A DNA stretch of 64,000 nucleotides from Arthrobacter sp. efr-133-TYG-118 (GTDB lineage: Bacteria > Actinomycetota > Actinomycetes > Actinomycetales > Micrococcaceae): assembly GCF_030209755.1 (NCBI RefSeq), contig NZ_JARVRH010000004.1, positions 62,001 to 126,000 on the forward strand, given 5' to 3'. Each line of letters begins with the position of its first letter. The stretch's first letter is position 1. Positions 1 to 9,400 of the stretch are shown here, one piece after another. Made by a program: the position numbers and the translations under genes. The notes beneath the pieces were generated by a model. That model searched no databases and was not told the DNA's origin. It saw nothing but the letters and a program-made list of their open reading frames with translations.

Positions 1-3000
1 CACCCACCAGCCGGATGTACAGATCGAAGCCGACCCCTTGGATGTGCCCGGACTGTTCCCCACCCAGCAGGTTGCCGGCACCGCGGATCTCGAGGTCCTT
101 CATGGCCAACTGCATACCCGCTCCGAGCTCATTGTGGGCCGCGACGGCTTTCAGCCGTTCGAGCGCCACTTCGCCCAAGGGCTTCTCGGAGGGGTACAGG
201 AAGTAGGCGTAGGCCCGTTCGCGGCCACGGCCCACGCGGCCACGCAGCTGGTGAAGCTGGGAGAGGCCGTATTTGTCCGCGCCGTCCACAATCAGGGTGT
301 TGGCGTTGGAAATATCCAGGCCGGTTTCAATGATCGTGGTGCAGACCAGGACGTCAAAGCGCTTCTCCCAGAAGTCCACGATGATCTTTTCCAGGCGGCT
401 CTCGGACATCTGTCCATGCGCAACTTCAACGCGGGCCTCGGGGACAAGTTCCCGGATCTGGGCGGCGATGCGCTCGATCGAGGACACACGGTTGTGGACG
501 AAGAATACTTGGCCTTCGCGCATGAGTTCACGCCGGATCGCCGCGGAGGTCTGCTTGTTGGTGAACGGCCCGACGTATGTCAGCACCGGGTGCCGCTCCT
601 CCGGCGGCGTGGCCAGGGTGGACGTTTCGCGGATACCGGTAAGGGACATCTCCAAGGTACGCGGGATGGGAGTGGCGCTCATGGCGAGGACGTCCACGTT
701 GGTGCGCATCTTCTTGAGGGCTTCCTTGTGCTCCACACCGAAGCGCTGCTCCTCATCGACGATCACCAAGCCGAGATCCTTGAACTCGAAGTCCTTCGAC
801 AGTAGGCGGTGCGTGCCAATGACAACATCGACGGAGCCGTTCTTGACTCCCTCTATGGTTTCCTTGGCTTCCTTCGCACCTTGGAACCGGGACAGCGGCT
901 TGACGCGCAAAGGGAATCCGGAGAAGCGCTCGGTGAACGTTTCGTAATGCTGCTGGGCGAGCAGCGTGGTGGGAACCAGAACTGCGACCTGTTTGCCGTC
1001 CTGTACCGCCTTGAACGCAGCCCGGACCGCGATTTCGGTCTTCCCATAGCCGACGTCGCCGGAGACTAGCCGGTCCATGGGGATCTCGCGTTCCATGTCG
1101 GCCTTGACCTCATTGATGGTGGTGAGCTGGTCCGGCGTCTCCACATACGGGAAGGCTTCCTCAAGTTCCCGCTGCCACGGCGTGTCCGGAGCGAAGGCAT
1201 GCCCGCGCGAAGCCATCCGGGCCGAATACAGCCTGATGAGCTCGCCCGCGATTTCCTTGACGGCCTTGCGGGCCTTCGACTTGGTGCTCGCCCAGTCCGC
1301 CCCGCCCATCTTGCTCAACGACGGCGTGTCGCCCCCGACGTAGCGGGTCACCTGGTCCAGCTGGTCCGTCGGCACGAAAAGCCGGTCGCCGGGGGCACCG
1401 CGCTTGGACGCCGCGTACTCGAGCACGAGGTACTCGCGAAGACCGGCGTCTCCCCCGGACGGACCGGCAGAGGAGCCCGCCACCTTGCGCTGGATCAGCT
1501 CCACGAACTTCCCGATCCCGTGCTGTTCGTGGACCACAAAGTCTCCGGCGTGCAGCTGGAGGGGGTCGACTGCGTTGCGCCGTTTGGAGGGCATGCGCCG
1601 CATGTCCTTCGTGGACCCGGCCGATGTGCGGCCCAAGAGGTCCGCTTCCGTGAGCAGCCCCAGCTTAAGGCCGTCCAGGACAAAACCGCGTCCGACGGCG
1701 GCAGTGGTCACCTCGATGATGCCGGCCTGGGGCTCGTGGGCCAGGGATTCGACACGGGAGCACGGGATATCGGCGTCATGGAACAACTCGGCGAGACGCT
1801 GGGCAGGCCCGGGGCCATCCGTCGCCACAACGATGCGCCATTGGTCCCGCACGTGGGAGCCGATGAATTCGAGCATTTCCGCGACGTCACCCTGGTAGCC
1901 GCGCGGTTCACGGGCATGCAGGTTCAGGACGTCGATGTCGAGGACCAGTTCTTCGTCCGTCGCCAATGACGTGATGGACCACCAGGAGACACCGTGGGCC
2001 AGCGCCGCACTCCGGGTGTCCGTCAAGGATTGAAAGCTCGCCGCATGCAAAGCTGAAGCGGCTTGGGAGCCCAATACTGAGTCGAGGTCGAGGGGCGCCG
2101 TCCCGCCGTCGGACGCCGTGGACCAGGCCGCCTCAAGGAACTCTTCGTTGGTGGCCGCGAGGTCATGCGCGCGGGTGCGGACCTTCTCCGGTTCGATGAC
2201 CACACCGATCGAACCGGCCGGCAGCTGGTCCACGAAAGGCACCATGGCGTCTACCAGGACCGGGGCCAAGGACTCCATACCCTCGACGGCGATGCCGCCC
2301 GCGATCTTTTCCAACATGTCCGCGGCGGCCGGCATCTCGGCCTTGAGCTTGGCGGCGCGGGACATGACCGACGGAGTGATGAGGATTTCCCGGCAAGGCG
2401 GGGCGTGCAATTCGCTGGGGTGGTGCACGGCCGGGCCGGAGAGTGAACGCTGGTCTGCCACGGCAAACCAGCGCATCTGGTCCACCTCGTCGCCGAAAAA
2501 TTCCACCCTGATCGGGTGGTCCTCGGTGGGTGGAAAAACGTCCAAAATACCGCCCCTGACGGCGAATTCACCACGGTGGGTAACCATGTCCACGCGAGAA
2601 TAGGCAGCGTCGGCAAGGCGGCGTACCACGTCGCTGAAGGGCATTTCCTGCCCCACCTTCAATGTCACCGGGACCAGTTCTCCCAGGCCCGCCACGACCG
2701 GCTGGACCACGGCACGAACCGGCGCCACGACCACCCGCAGGGGACCCGCCGTCGAGCTCTCCGGGTGGGCCAGGCGGCGAAGGACTGAGAGCCTGCGGCC
2801 CACCGTGTCCGAGCGCGGGGAGAGCCGTTCGTGCGGCAGGGTTTCCCAGCTGGGGAAGGCCGCCACCGAGTCCGCGGGAAGATAGGCAGCCAAGGCCGCG
2901 GTGAGGTCCTCGGCTTCGCGGCCCGTGGCCGTCACAGCCAACACCACAGCGCTGTCTTCAAGATCTTGGGTCGCGAGGCCGTCCGCCATCTCCGCCAGCA

Positions 3001-3196
3001 GTGCCGCCCTCAAACCCGTGGGCGCGCTGATCTGGTAGTCGCTGTTGCGTTCCCTGAAGGCCCGCGAAGCCTCGGGCCTGACCCGCGCGAACGTCCGGTC
3101 CTCACCCAGGGCACGCCGCAATCCATCTAGCGATGGGACTGTGCCGGCAGGGCTGATTCCGGAGTTGACCGCAGACGGTTGGCCTTTGGGGCTCAT
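1..3196 (-). CDS. mfd: Transcription-repair coupling factor Mfd (3' end outside window)
   Basis: ATP-dependent translocase that releases RNA polymerase stalled at DNA lesions and recruits UvrA for transcription-coupled repair. About 1065 codons are present from the ATG at 3196. The N-terminal UvrB-homology part (window about 2450-3100) is followed by the RNA-polymerase-interaction region and a superfamily 2 translocase. The Walker A motif DVGYGKTE lies near 1040-1066, the DEEQRFGV box near 740-765, and the TRG-type motif [15 protein letters not shown] near 45-90. Full-length Mfd is near 1200 residues, so only the C-terminal regulatory domain lies beyond the left edge. A DUF2505 gene is divergent on the right. 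In many actinobacteria mfd sits close to pth; here pth is 34 kb away, with the accessory island between them. Confidence 0.97.
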   Translation of the reverse strand, partial: MSPKGQPSAVNSGISPAGTVPSLDGLRRALGEDRTFARVRPEASRAFRERNSDYQISAPTGLRAALLAEMADGLATQDLEDSAVVLAVTATGREAEDLTAALAAYLPADSVAAFPSWETLPHERLSPRSDTVGRRLSVLRRLAHPESSTAGPLRVVVAPVRAVVQPVVAGLGELVPVTLKVGQEMPFSDVVRRLADAAYSRVDMVTHRGEFAVRGGILDVFPPTEDHPIRVEFFGDEVDQMRWFAVADQRSLSGPAVHHPSELHAPPCREILITPSVMSRAAKLKAEMPAAADMLEKIAGGIAVEGMESLAPVLVDAMVPFVDQLPAGSIGVVIEPEKVRTRAHDLAATNEEFLEAAWSTASDGGTAPLDLDSVLGSQAASALHAASFQSLTDTRSAALAHGVSWWSITSLATDEELVLDIDVLNLHAREPRGYQGDVAEMLEFIGSHVRDQWRIVVATDGPGPAQRLAELFHDADIPCSRVESLAHEPQAGIIEVTTAAVGRGFVLDGLKLGLLTEADLLGRTSAGSTKDMRRMPSKRRNAVDPLQLHAGDFVVHEQHGIGKFVELIQRKVAGSSAGPSGGDAGLREYLVLEYAASKRGAPGDRLFVPTDQLDQVTRYVGGDTPSLSKMGGADWASTKSKARKAVKEIAGELIRLYSARMASRGHAFAPDTPWQRELEEAFPYVETPDQLTTINEVKADMEREIPMDRLVSGDVGYGKTEIAVRAAFKAVQDGKQVAVLVPTTLLAQQHYETFTERFSGFPLRVKPLSRFQGAKEAKETIEGVKNGSVDVVIGTHRLLSKDFEFKDLGLVIVDEEQRFGVEHKEALKKMRTNVDVLAMSATPIPRTLEMSLTGIRETSTLATPPEERHPVLTYVGPFTNKQTSAAIRRELMREGQVFFVHNRVSSIERIAAQIRELVPEARVEVAHGQMSESRLEKIIVDFWEKRFDVLVCTTIIETGLDISNANTLIVDGADKYGLSQLHQLRGRVGRGRERAYAYFLYPSEKPLGEVALERLKAVAAHNELGAGMQLAMKDLEIRGAGNLLGGEQSGHIQGVGFDLYIRLVG

Positions 3197-3355
3197 TGAT
3201 GGCACTCCTCGGGAGAGGGAATTCGGATAGGGGACGGCAGCACGAAAACCCGAAATTCTCTCGAATCCCGGGGCGTTCCTAGCCTACCCCGACCACACCG
3301 TAGGATGTTTGGGAGCCGCAAGAGCTTTCAACCGAGATATTCACGGAGGACACCC

Positions 3356-3853
3356 ATGGCCCTGAACGCATCCACCACCCTGCCCTACGGCGTCGACCGC
3401 GTAGCCGCTACTTTCATTGACGAAGACTTCCTGCGCCACACGAGCGAGTACGTCGGCGGCACACTGGAATCATTCCAGATCGACGGCGACACTTCCGGCG
3501 CATTCACCACCATCACGGTGCGCACCCTGCCCACCACGCGCCTCCCGGAGATCGCCCGCAAGTTCGTGGGCGAGAAGCTCACTGTCACCCAGACCGAGAA
3601 GTGGGATGCCCCGACGGCCGATGGCTCCCGGACCAGCAACATCTCCCTGAAGATCTCCGGCGCACCCCTTGATGTCAGCGCGGTGCAGCGCCTCGTGGCC
3701 GACGGCGGCAACACCCGCGTCGAGCTCGAAGGTGCCGTCACGTCGTCGGTTCCGTTCCTCGGCGGCAAGATCGCCGAAGCAGCCGAACCGATGGTGGGCA
3801 AGGCCTTGAACATCCAGTCCCGGCAGGCCCAGGCCTGGCTCGAAAGCCACTAG
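3356..3853 (+). CDS. DUF2505 family protein
   Basis: A 165-residue protein resembling DUF2505, a family found mainly in actinobacteria whose fold is probably related to START/SRPBCC lipid-binding proteins. The biochemical role is unknown. No signal peptide or membrane segment is visible. An earlier in-frame start exists at 3305, but the ATG at 3356 has a clear GGAGGA ribosome site at 3345-3350 and gives the usual family N-terminus. The next gene starts one base after this stop, so the two are probably co-transcribed and translationally coupled. Family assignment is from recognition of the overall sequence, not from a search. Confidence 0.8.
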   Translation: MALNASTTLPYGVDRVAATFIDEDFLRHTSEYVGGTLESFQIDGDTSGAFTTITVRTLPTTRLPEIARKFVGEKLTVTQTEKWDAPTADGSRTSNISLKISGAPLDVSAVQRLVADGGNTRVELEGAVTSSVPFLGGKIAEAAEPMVGKALNIQSRQAQAWLESH

Positions 3854-3854
3854 C

Positions 3855-4076
3855 GTGAAGCTGGCAGCCGGGCTGTCGGTTGTTCTGATCGTCGCGGGGG
3901 CATGGTCTCTGATCGTCTGGCCGCAGTTCCTGCGCCGCGTCATGGCCGACTCCCGTGCCCGCGACGCCAACGGGAAAGCCACGAAGTTCCTCAGGGTCCA
4001 CGTCGTGCTGGTCACCATTTCCATGGTGTTCGGACTCGCGACGGCGGTCATCGGGATCACGGCGCTGCTCACGTAA
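3855..4076 (+). CDS. Small two-helix membrane protein, SCO4848-like
   Basis: A 73-residue protein starting at GTG 3855, one base after the upstream stop. It has two hydrophobic stretches: residues about 3-24, ending in WPQFLRR, and about 49-72. A short basic loop (MADSRARDANGKATKFLRVH) separates them. Size and pattern match the SCO4848 family of small actinobacterial membrane proteins, whose function is unknown. The near-zero spacing to the DUF2505 gene suggests one transcript. Transcription may end in the large palindrome that starts 14 bases after the stop. Confidence 0.7.
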   Translation: MKLAAGLSVVLIVAGAWSLIVWPQFLRRVMADSRARDANGKATKFLRVHVVLVTISMVFGLATAVIGITALLT

Positions 4077-4089
4077 CGCTCCTTCCGGG

Positions 4090-4155
4090 CCCAACTAGCT
4101 CGCATTTGTTGTCGTTTTGACGCCTCATAACGACAACAAATGCGAGCTAGTTGGG
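4090..4155. repeat. Intergenic palindromic repeat, copy 1
   Basis: A perfect 27-bp inverted repeat (4090-4116 and 4129-4155) around a 12-base loop. The arms begin CCCAACT and end TTGTTGTCGTT at the loop. Related imperfect copies lie at 38555-38623 and 54439-54508. It follows the SCO4848-like gene and precedes the nhaA promoter. As RNA it would form a very strong hairpin, but there is no T-tract, so it looks like a dispersed REP-type or MITE-like element rather than an ordinary terminator. Confidence 0.85.
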
Positions 4156-4259
4156 GGCCTCGGCGGGGTGGGTGCGCCTTCCGCTAAAATGGAATACAGG
4201 TGCGCCGGGAAGTCTGGTCGGCAACAGTTTTGTCGACCCCACACTCCCCAAGGAGCCAC

Positions 4260-5567
4260 ATGGCGAACCGCCCGCACCCCGCTGCCCCTTCGAAGGTTTT
4301 CAGCCGCTCCAGCTTTCCCGAGTACCAACGGATCCTGGCTATTCTCCGCGCTGAAACCGTTGGTGGCGCACTTTTGCTCGCCGCTACCGTGGCCGCACTC
4401 GTCTGGGCAAACTCCCCCTTTGCCAATGGCTATTTCGCACTGCGCGAAGTCAAGATCGGCTACGCTCCCTGGCATCTGGAATTGACCCTGGGCCACTGGG
4501 CCTCCGACGGGCTCCTGGCCGTTTTCTTCTTCATCGCGGGGCTGGAGCTCAAGCGTGAATTCGTGGCCGGGGAACTGCGGAAGCCCGCAAAAGCGATCGT
4601 CCCGGTGACGGCAGCAGTGGGCGGTGTGCTCCTTCCCGCGCTCATCTACGTGGTCATCAACCTTGGCTCGGGCGCGGAAACACTCAAGGGTTGGGCCATC
4701 CCTACCGCCACTGACATCGCCTTCGCGTTGGCCGTCCTGGCGGTCATCAACACGCATTTGCCCGCGGCGTTGCGGACCTTCCTGCTGACACTGGCAGTGG
4801 TGGACGACTTGATTGCCATCGGCATCATCGCGTTCTTCTACTCGAGCGGCCTCGAGCCCCTCATGCTGCTGGCCGCCGCCGTGCCGCTGGCCCTCTTTAC
4901 GGTCCTGGTCCAGAAGCGCGTCCGCAGCTGGTACCTGTTACTCCCCCTCGCCGCCGCCACCTGGGCCTTCGTTCACGCCTCGGGGATCCACGCCACTGTC
5001 GCCGGGGTCCTTCTCGGTTTCGCCGTGCCTGTCGTGGCCTCAGGCAAGAAGGGTGAGCCTGCCGCCGGACTCGCCGAAAGCTTCGAACACCGCTTGCGTC
5101 CCTTCTCCGCAGGCTTTGCTGTTCCTGTTTTCGCGTTCTTCTCCGCCGGCGTGGCTCTGGGCGGGGCAGAGGGACTAGGAACCGCCCTGCGCGATCCCGT
5201 AGCGGTTGGCATCATCCTGGCCCTCGTGGTGGGCAAGACGGCGGGAGTGTTCGGCACCACATTCCTCATCACAAAGACCACCCGCGCGCGCCTGGATGAC
5301 GGTCTGGCATGGATCGACGTCGCTGGACTCGCCATGCTTGCGGGCGTCGGTTTCACCGTTTCCCTCCTGATCGCCGAGCTGGGCTTCGGTACCGGTTCCC
5401 CGCACGATGACCACGCGAAAGTGGCCACCCTCGCCGGTTCCCTCGCCGCGGCGGTGCTTGCCGCCGTCGTACTCAAAGCCCGTAACCGGCACTACCGCCG
5501 CGTGGCGCGGGAGGAACAAAGAGACGACGACGGCGATGGCGTGCCTGACGTTTTTACGCGGGCCTGA
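4260..5567 (+). CDS. nhaA: Na+/H+ antiporter NhaA
   Basis: Inner-membrane sodium/proton antiporter for pH and salt homeostasis. The 435-residue protein has about eleven to twelve hydrophobic segments. It carries the family signatures: PTATDIAF with Asp near residue 152, and [12 protein letters not shown] with the Asp-Asp pair near 182-183. These correspond to the ion-binding aspartates of E. coli NhaA. The start ATG at 4260 has an AAGGAG ribosome site at 4249-4254; an in-frame extension to 4200 lacks one. The C-terminus is a charged cytoplasmic tail ending [14 protein letters not shown]. The next gene converges from the right. Confidence 0.95.
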   Translation: MANRPHPAAPSKVFSRSSFPEYQRILAILRAETVGGALLLAATVAALVWANSPFANGYFALREVKIGYAPWHLELTLGHWASDGLLAVFFFIAGLELKREFVAGELRKPAKAIVPVTAAVGGVLLPALIYVVINLGSGAETLKGWAIPTATDIAFALAVLAVINTHLPAALRTFLLTLAVVDDLIAIGIIAFFYSSGLEPLMLLAAAVPLALFTVLVQKRVRSWYLLLPLAAATWAFVHASGIHATVAGVLLGFAVPVVASGKKGEPAAGLAESFEHRLRPFSAGFAVPVFAFFSAGVALGGAEGLGTALRDPVAVGIILALVVGKTAGVFGTTFLITKTTRARLDDGLAWIDVAGLAMLAGVGFTVSLLIAELGFGTGSPHDDHAKVATLAGSLAAAVLAAVVLKARNRHYRRVAREEQRDDDGDGVPDVFTRA

Positions 5568-5618
5568 GGCACCTGGTCCCGTGCGTTCCCGCGGGGTCGT
5601 CCGGCGATGATCCGGCTG

Positions 5619-6608
5619 TTATCGATTGCCACGCAAGAACCGGACGATCCTGCCGGTCAGCCGGCCAGGCCGCCTGGCAAGATCGGAAAAGCTCGTCCGG
5701 TTAAGAACGGTTTCTTCCAAGGACGCCACCCTTCGTCCGAGCTCGTCCACGCTTGAATTTATCCGCTCGGCCAATTCGCGCAACTCATGGATCGAGCCTT
5801 CTTGCTGGCCGTGCATCTGGGCCAAATAAAGCAACGTTCCGTATCCGGTCTTGCCTGCCTCTTCGCGAAGGTAGACATCACGCACGTAGCGGTCGAACTT
5901 CTGGTGGTCATCGGCACCGGCTATGACGCTGTTTCCCATGTCGCCGCGCTCTGATGGTCGATGGCACCAAAATGCGAGGGGCTCGCCGTCCAGCAATTCA
6001 ATAGGGAACGCCGAAAGGAAACGGAGGTTGAACTCCCAATCTCCCACGGCGTCCAACGCTTCGTTGTAGCCCCCGATCCGCTCAAGGATGGAACGGCGGT
6101 ACAGGAAGGAAATCGGCACTACCCGGTTGGTGCGAAGCATATCTGACAGCGTGATCGCCCGAAGTTCATGCTCAAACCCTTGGGAGCCGGTCTGCTCGAT
6201 GACTCCGCCACGGATTTCCTCATAGACGATATTTGTCCGGACAGCCACTCCCTGGGCCTGCGGCGTCTTGTCGAGAAAGCCCACGGTCTTCTTCAAGAAG
6301 TCTTTGTGCCAGCGATCGTCGTCGTCATGGATGGAGATGAACTCCGAGGCGCTGGCCTGGATTCCGGCGTTGGACGCGGCTTCCATGCCTTTGCTGGCCT
6401 CATGGTGGAGGATCGTCAATTTGCCGGCGGGAAGGTGGTCCCAGGTCCTGGCGAGCGCATCAACGGGAACAGGATCCCCGCCGTCGTTCACGACGACCAC
6501 CGCAACATCCTCGAAGGACTGGTCGAAGATGTCCTCGAGCGCCCGGCGCAGGAGGACCGGGCGGTTCTTCGTGCGTACGACGACGGCGACGCGGGCCTGG
6601 GCGTTCAT
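5619..6608 (-). CDS. Family 2 glycosyltransferase
   Basis: A 329-residue GT-A fold transferase. The N-terminus (VAVVVRTKNRPVLLRRAL) is the nucleotide-sugar-binding strand, followed by VVVNDGG and an HDDDD stretch near residue 94 that supplies the DxD-type metal site. No membrane segments are visible. The C-terminal 70 residues look coiled coil and then basic (RRPGRLTGRIVRFLRGNR). The ATG at 6608 overlaps the stop of the upstream pyruvyl transferase-like gene as ATGA, which indicates translational coupling. Donor and acceptor are unknown. It probably adds a sugar to a cell-surface glycan that its partner decorates. Confidence 0.85.
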   Translation of the reverse strand: MNAQARVAVVVRTKNRPVLLRRALEDIFDQSFEDVAVVVVNDGGDPVPVDALARTWDHLPAGKLTILHHEASKGMEAASNAGIQASASEFISIHDDDDRWHKDFLKKTVGFLDKTPQAQGVAVRTNIVYEEIRGGVIEQTGSQGFEHELRAITLSDMLRTNRVVPISFLYRRSILERIGGYNEALDAVGDWEFNLRFLSAFPIELLDGEPLAFWCHRPSERGDMGNSVIAGADDHQKFDRYVRDVYLREEAGKTGYGTLLYLAQMHGQQEGSIHELRELAERINSSVDELGRRVASLEETVLNRTSFSDLARRPGRLTGRIVRFLRGNR

Positions 6609-8119
6609 CGACGGCCTCCCGAAACACGGCGCAACACGCCGGCGCACCGGCGCAACAGGGAAGCGGCCCTGAAGGATCGCGATCGCACTATTCGTTCCTT
6701 TTCATCCAACGCTTCATTCCGTTCATGCAACAGTAGATCGCGTTGCGAGCGGACATCGTCCCACTCCGTCCAGAGGCTGGCGATTCCGCCGCTCAAGGCA
6801 CGGAACTGGCCGCGTTGGCCCCTGGCCTGTGTGGCCCACTCCGAGTCCGACTCAAGGGTCACGACATCCCCCAGACCCTTTGCCGCTTCGACACCTGTCG
6901 CCGAGAAAATGCTTGCGACGGCGTCCCACCAGTTCTCGTGAACGGCGCGTATCTGGGGACGCAGCGATTCAAGGTGCTCACGGATTTCCGCGCGCCTCAT
7001 CCATGCCTCGGCGATCGCAAGGTCGAAACCGCCGATGTCGAGGCTGCTCAGCGGCAAGGCCCAGTCCTGCACGCCCCAGTTGTCCATGGCTCCATGCAAT
7101 CTCACATCCGAGTAGGAGTCATTCGCGAGCGCAACCACCGGCACCCCGGCCGCAAGGCTGAAGACCACAGGATGGTAGCGGTTTGTCAGCACTAATTCAG
7201 CTGCCACGGTCAGTGCCGCGGCTGCGGCGGCCGGAAGCACGGGGCAAACGCGGACCTGGCCGCTCCGGGAGTTTGCCAATACTGTTTCGTGGGACTCGTG
7301 GTCACCACCCCGGTGATCTTGGCCAAGAGGGCCCACGTGCGGGATCAGATAGACCGGAAGACCTGTCAGCTCCACGGCCCGGTCCAACACTTCTCCCAGC
7401 TTCGCAAGGCTGCGGGTTCCGTCCCTCCAGGATTCGGGACCAAAGGTCGCCGCTATGAAAGGGCCTGCCGGAAACTCGAACTCTTCCCCGGCTGGATTCG
7501 CGTCTACTGATCCGGGCCGGAGCAGGAAGCTGGCATCATCCAGGACCCTGGTCAGTTTCTCGGAACCGAGGCCCATCTGAAAGCCAAACGCATAGGAGGA
7601 TGGCTCCCGCGCACCCACCAATGCCGCATAATCCAAGAGCTCGTGGAGGGCTTGCTGATCCTGGGGCAACAGCGTAGGACCGAAGGTCTGCCCGCTGACA
7701 ACCAGGGGCTTGCCCAGTTCCTTCGCGATGAGGCCCAACGCCGCACGTTCATAGAGCAACCATCCATACAATGAATTCATGTTGCCGCCGCCCGCGATCA
7801 GCACGCCGTCGGCCGATTTCACTTCGTCAATGACCCGCCATACGGAATCCTCGGCCGGCAGGGCGGTGCGGTCCCCGCGGGCCGCCCGGCGGACACGTTC
7901 CAGGTGCTTGCTGCGCTCCGCAGGAGGCCAAGGGAACACCAGAGTGTCTATCGCGTCCATGCCATAGAGGTCCTTGGTTTGTCCCGGGTCACGGGTCAGG
8001 AGGACGATCTTGGCCTGCAGCCGGGCCCGAAGTTCATCGGCCGCCGCGATTGCCATCGCCTCGTCACCTACGTGGTAAGCCACTTGGCCCAGATCGCCTT
8101 GTACCAGAATCTTCAACAC
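6605..8119 (-). CDS. Polysaccharide pyruvyl transferase family protein
   Basis: About 504 residues. The N-terminal 390 resemble the CsaB/WcaK polysaccharide pyruvyl transferase family, which transfers ketal pyruvate from phosphoenolpyruvate to surface glycans. Visible marks are the start GDLGQVAYHVGDEAM, the glycine-rich GGGNMNS, and LTNRYHPVVFSLAAGVPVVA, which matches the family's conserved R-H region. The last 110 residues form a charged, probably coiled-coil extension ending in a basic tail, like the partner glycosyltransferase. I chose GTG 8119 because GGAAGGA precedes it at good spacing; a longer reading to 8173 lacks such a site. Substrate not predictable. Confidence 0.82.
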   Translation of the reverse strand: MLKILVQGDLGQVAYHVGDEAMAIAAADELRARLQAKIVLLTRDPGQTKDLYGMDAIDTLVFPWPPAERSKHLERVRRAARGDRTALPAEDSVWRVIDEVKSADGVLIAGGGNMNSLYGWLLYERAALGLIAKELGKPLVVSGQTFGPTLLPQDQQALHELLDYAALVGAREPSSYAFGFQMGLGSEKLTRVLDDASFLLRPGSVDANPAGEEFEFPAGPFIAATFGPESWRDGTRSLAKLGEVLDRAVELTGLPVYLIPHVGPLGQDHRGGDHESHETVLANSRSGQVRVCPVLPAAAAAALTVAAELVLTNRYHPVVFSLAAGVPVVALANDSYSDVRLHGAMDNWGVQDWALPLSSLDIGGFDLAIAEAWMRRAEIREHLESLRPQIRAVHENWWDAVASIFSATGVEAAKGLGDVVTLESDSEWATQARGQRGQFRALSGGIASLWTEWDDVRSQRDLLLHERNEALDEKERIVRSRSFRAASLLRRCAGVLRRVSGGRR

Positions 8120-8267
8120 TCGGTCCTTCCCTAACGTGCACGCAGCGGTTGCTCTGGCTAGGCGCCTAACCACTTCCGGATGCGCTGAAACAGCCTATCG
8201 TTCTTCCCCGGGGACTCCGAAACTTGACGATTCTCCGGGTTTTGAGTGCTGACACCCAGGGAATGCC

Positions 8268-8513
8268 ATGACGGGAATGATACGAGTAGCCGACATTTCA
8301 AATGGAGTAATGAGTCTTTCAAGTAGGGTGGTTGGCACGCTGTTTGGGCGGTATCGGCAGGAATACCTTGCTGCTATGGACGCGAATAGTATGGAACGAG
8401 TGTGGCATGGGGCCCACAGGAGAGCCCAAGAGAAGAACTGGTCATTGTTCTTTGTTTGGGCAATTCTCGGTCTCATGACGATTTCGGTGCTCATCGCAGC
8501 GGTACCCAAGTGA
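8268..8513 (+). CDS. Small hypothetical membrane-anchored protein
   Basis: An 81-residue protein. A hydrophilic N-terminal part is followed by one hydrophobic helix near the C-terminus (LFFVWAILGLMTISVLIAAV), suggesting a tail-anchored or single-pass protein. AGGGAA precedes the ATG at good spacing, and a strong terminator follows at 8539. Base composition is visibly less GC-rich than in neighbouring genes, which may mean recent acquisition or a rapidly evolving orphan. Not recognised. It is divergent from the pyruvyl transferase-like gene. Confidence 0.5.
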   Translation: MTGMIRVADISNGVMSLSSRVVGTLFGRYRQEYLAAMDANSMERVWHGAHRRAQEKNWSLFFVWAILGLMTISVLIAAVPK

Positions 8514-8538
8514 TGCGATGACCAGGCCAACGGTACAA

Positions 8539-8578
8539 AAAAGCTCGGACCGGTTTTTGCGGGTCCGAGCTTTTCTTT
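8539..8578. terminator. Bidirectional rho-independent terminator
   Basis: A perfect 13-bp stem (8539-8551 with 8562-8574, core GCTCGGACC) with a 10-base loop. A T-run follows on the plus strand (8571-8578) and an A-run precedes it (8537-8542), so it can stop transcription from both sides: the small plus-strand gene and the convergent small membrane gene. Confidence 0.9.
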
Positions 8579-8651
8579 GCCGTACGGTTTTCCAAGCTAT
8601 AAATGGTCAGCCGTGAATGCCGCAGCATGGCTGCGTTGGTGCATTCGGCCC

Positions 8652-8789
8652 TTACTGCACCAGTCCGGCGACGGCGGCGAGAATTGTCGCGGCGACGAGG
8701 ACAAGCAACAATCCCACAACCACGAATTCCGCCCGGCGCACCCGATGCTGGCTCTGGCGCCATTCGCGCCTGCTCTCCAAGGTAATCAT
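8652..8789 (-). CDS. Very small single-pass membrane protein (45 aa)
   Basis: ATG at 8789, stop at 8652. The protein begins with a charged segment (MITLESRREWRQSQHRVRR), followed by one clear transmembrane helix (VVVGLLLVLVAATILAAVAGLV). The positively charged N-terminus suggests N-in topology. The ribosome site is weak. Support comes from the membrane-protein pattern, the position upstream of a strong terminator on the same strand, and tight fit of start and stop around the helix. It lies just downstream of sufU. Function unknown. Confidence 0.5.
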   Translation of the reverse strand: MITLESRREWRQSQHRVRRAEFVVVGLLLVLVAATILAAVAGLVQ

Positions 8790-8857
8790 GCTTCGAGGCT
8801 AAGTCCGGACCGCCGCGTGAAATAGAGTGGACGGTACTCGACCTCGACCCACCCGCG

Positions 8858-9400
8858 TTAGAGAGCCCGGGACACCCCTTGGCTCGCCTCGGCCTGGCGA
8901 AGCGCGTCCTCCGCGGCAACCCACGCGAGCATGGCGCACTTTACACGGGCAGGATATTTGGCAACTCCGGCCAAGGCGGCAGCGTCCTGGAGGAGTTCCT
9001 CATCCGCTTCCAGCTTGCCACGCGAACGCATCAATTCCCGGAAGTGATCGATCGTGTGGCGGAGGGATACCGGGGACATGCCCGGTGCCATTTCACTGAG
9101 TATGGACGCCGACGCCATCGAGATGGCACAGCCGTCACCGTCCCAATGGATTTCCGTGACGGCCTGTCCGCCTCCGGCGGTGCCAAGACTCAGCCGGAGC
9201 GTGATTTCGTCCCCGCAAATGGGATTGAGCTGGTGGCTCTGTCCCGTGTAGCTCTGTCCCGTGTAGCTCTGTCCCGTGGCGGGCGCACCCGTTGCGGGGG
9301 TACCCGTTGCGGCAGCCGGAAGCTTGGCAAGGTCTCCGCCGCTGCGGGTCTTGGAGTGCTCCAGGATCAGTTGCTGGTACAGGGAGTCCAGGCCGCTCAC
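8858..9400 (-). CDS. sufU: SufU-type Fe-S cluster assembly protein
   Basis: Zinc-dependent sulfur acceptor that works with the cysteine desulfurase SufS in Fe-S cluster assembly. The 180-residue protein keeps the family metal and catalytic residues: Cys and Asp in NPICGDE, Cys in GDGCAIS and Cys in VKCAML. Its ATG overlaps the sufS stop (ATGA), so the two are coupled. Unusually, about 25 residues of low-complexity sequence (repeated ATG and QSYTG units) are inserted between the N-terminal helix and the first Cys; they are encoded by a 15-bp tandem repeat at 9236-9279. Confidence 0.93.
   Translation of the reverse strand: MSGLDSLYQQLILEHSKTRSGGDLAKLPAAATGTPATGAPATGQSYTGQSYTGQSHQLNPICGDEITLRLSLGTAGGGQAVTEIHWDGDGCAISMASASILSEMAPGMSPVSLRHTIDHFRELMRSRGKLEADEELLQDAAALAGVAKYPARVKCAMLAWVAAEDALRQAEASQGVSRAL
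9236..9279. repeat. 15-bp tandem repeat inside sufU (about three copies)
   Basis: Two identical units GCTCTGTCCCGTGTA at 9236-9250 and 9251-9265 are followed by a 14-base near-copy at 9266-9279. The unit is a multiple of three, so copy changes keep the frame and only lengthen the QSYTG linker of SufU. This looks like a short VNTR. Confidence 0.9.

Noticed and set aside
38..1069. Long plus-strand open frames across mfd
   Set aside because: These are antisense frames of a well-conserved gene, a common artefact in high-GC DNA.
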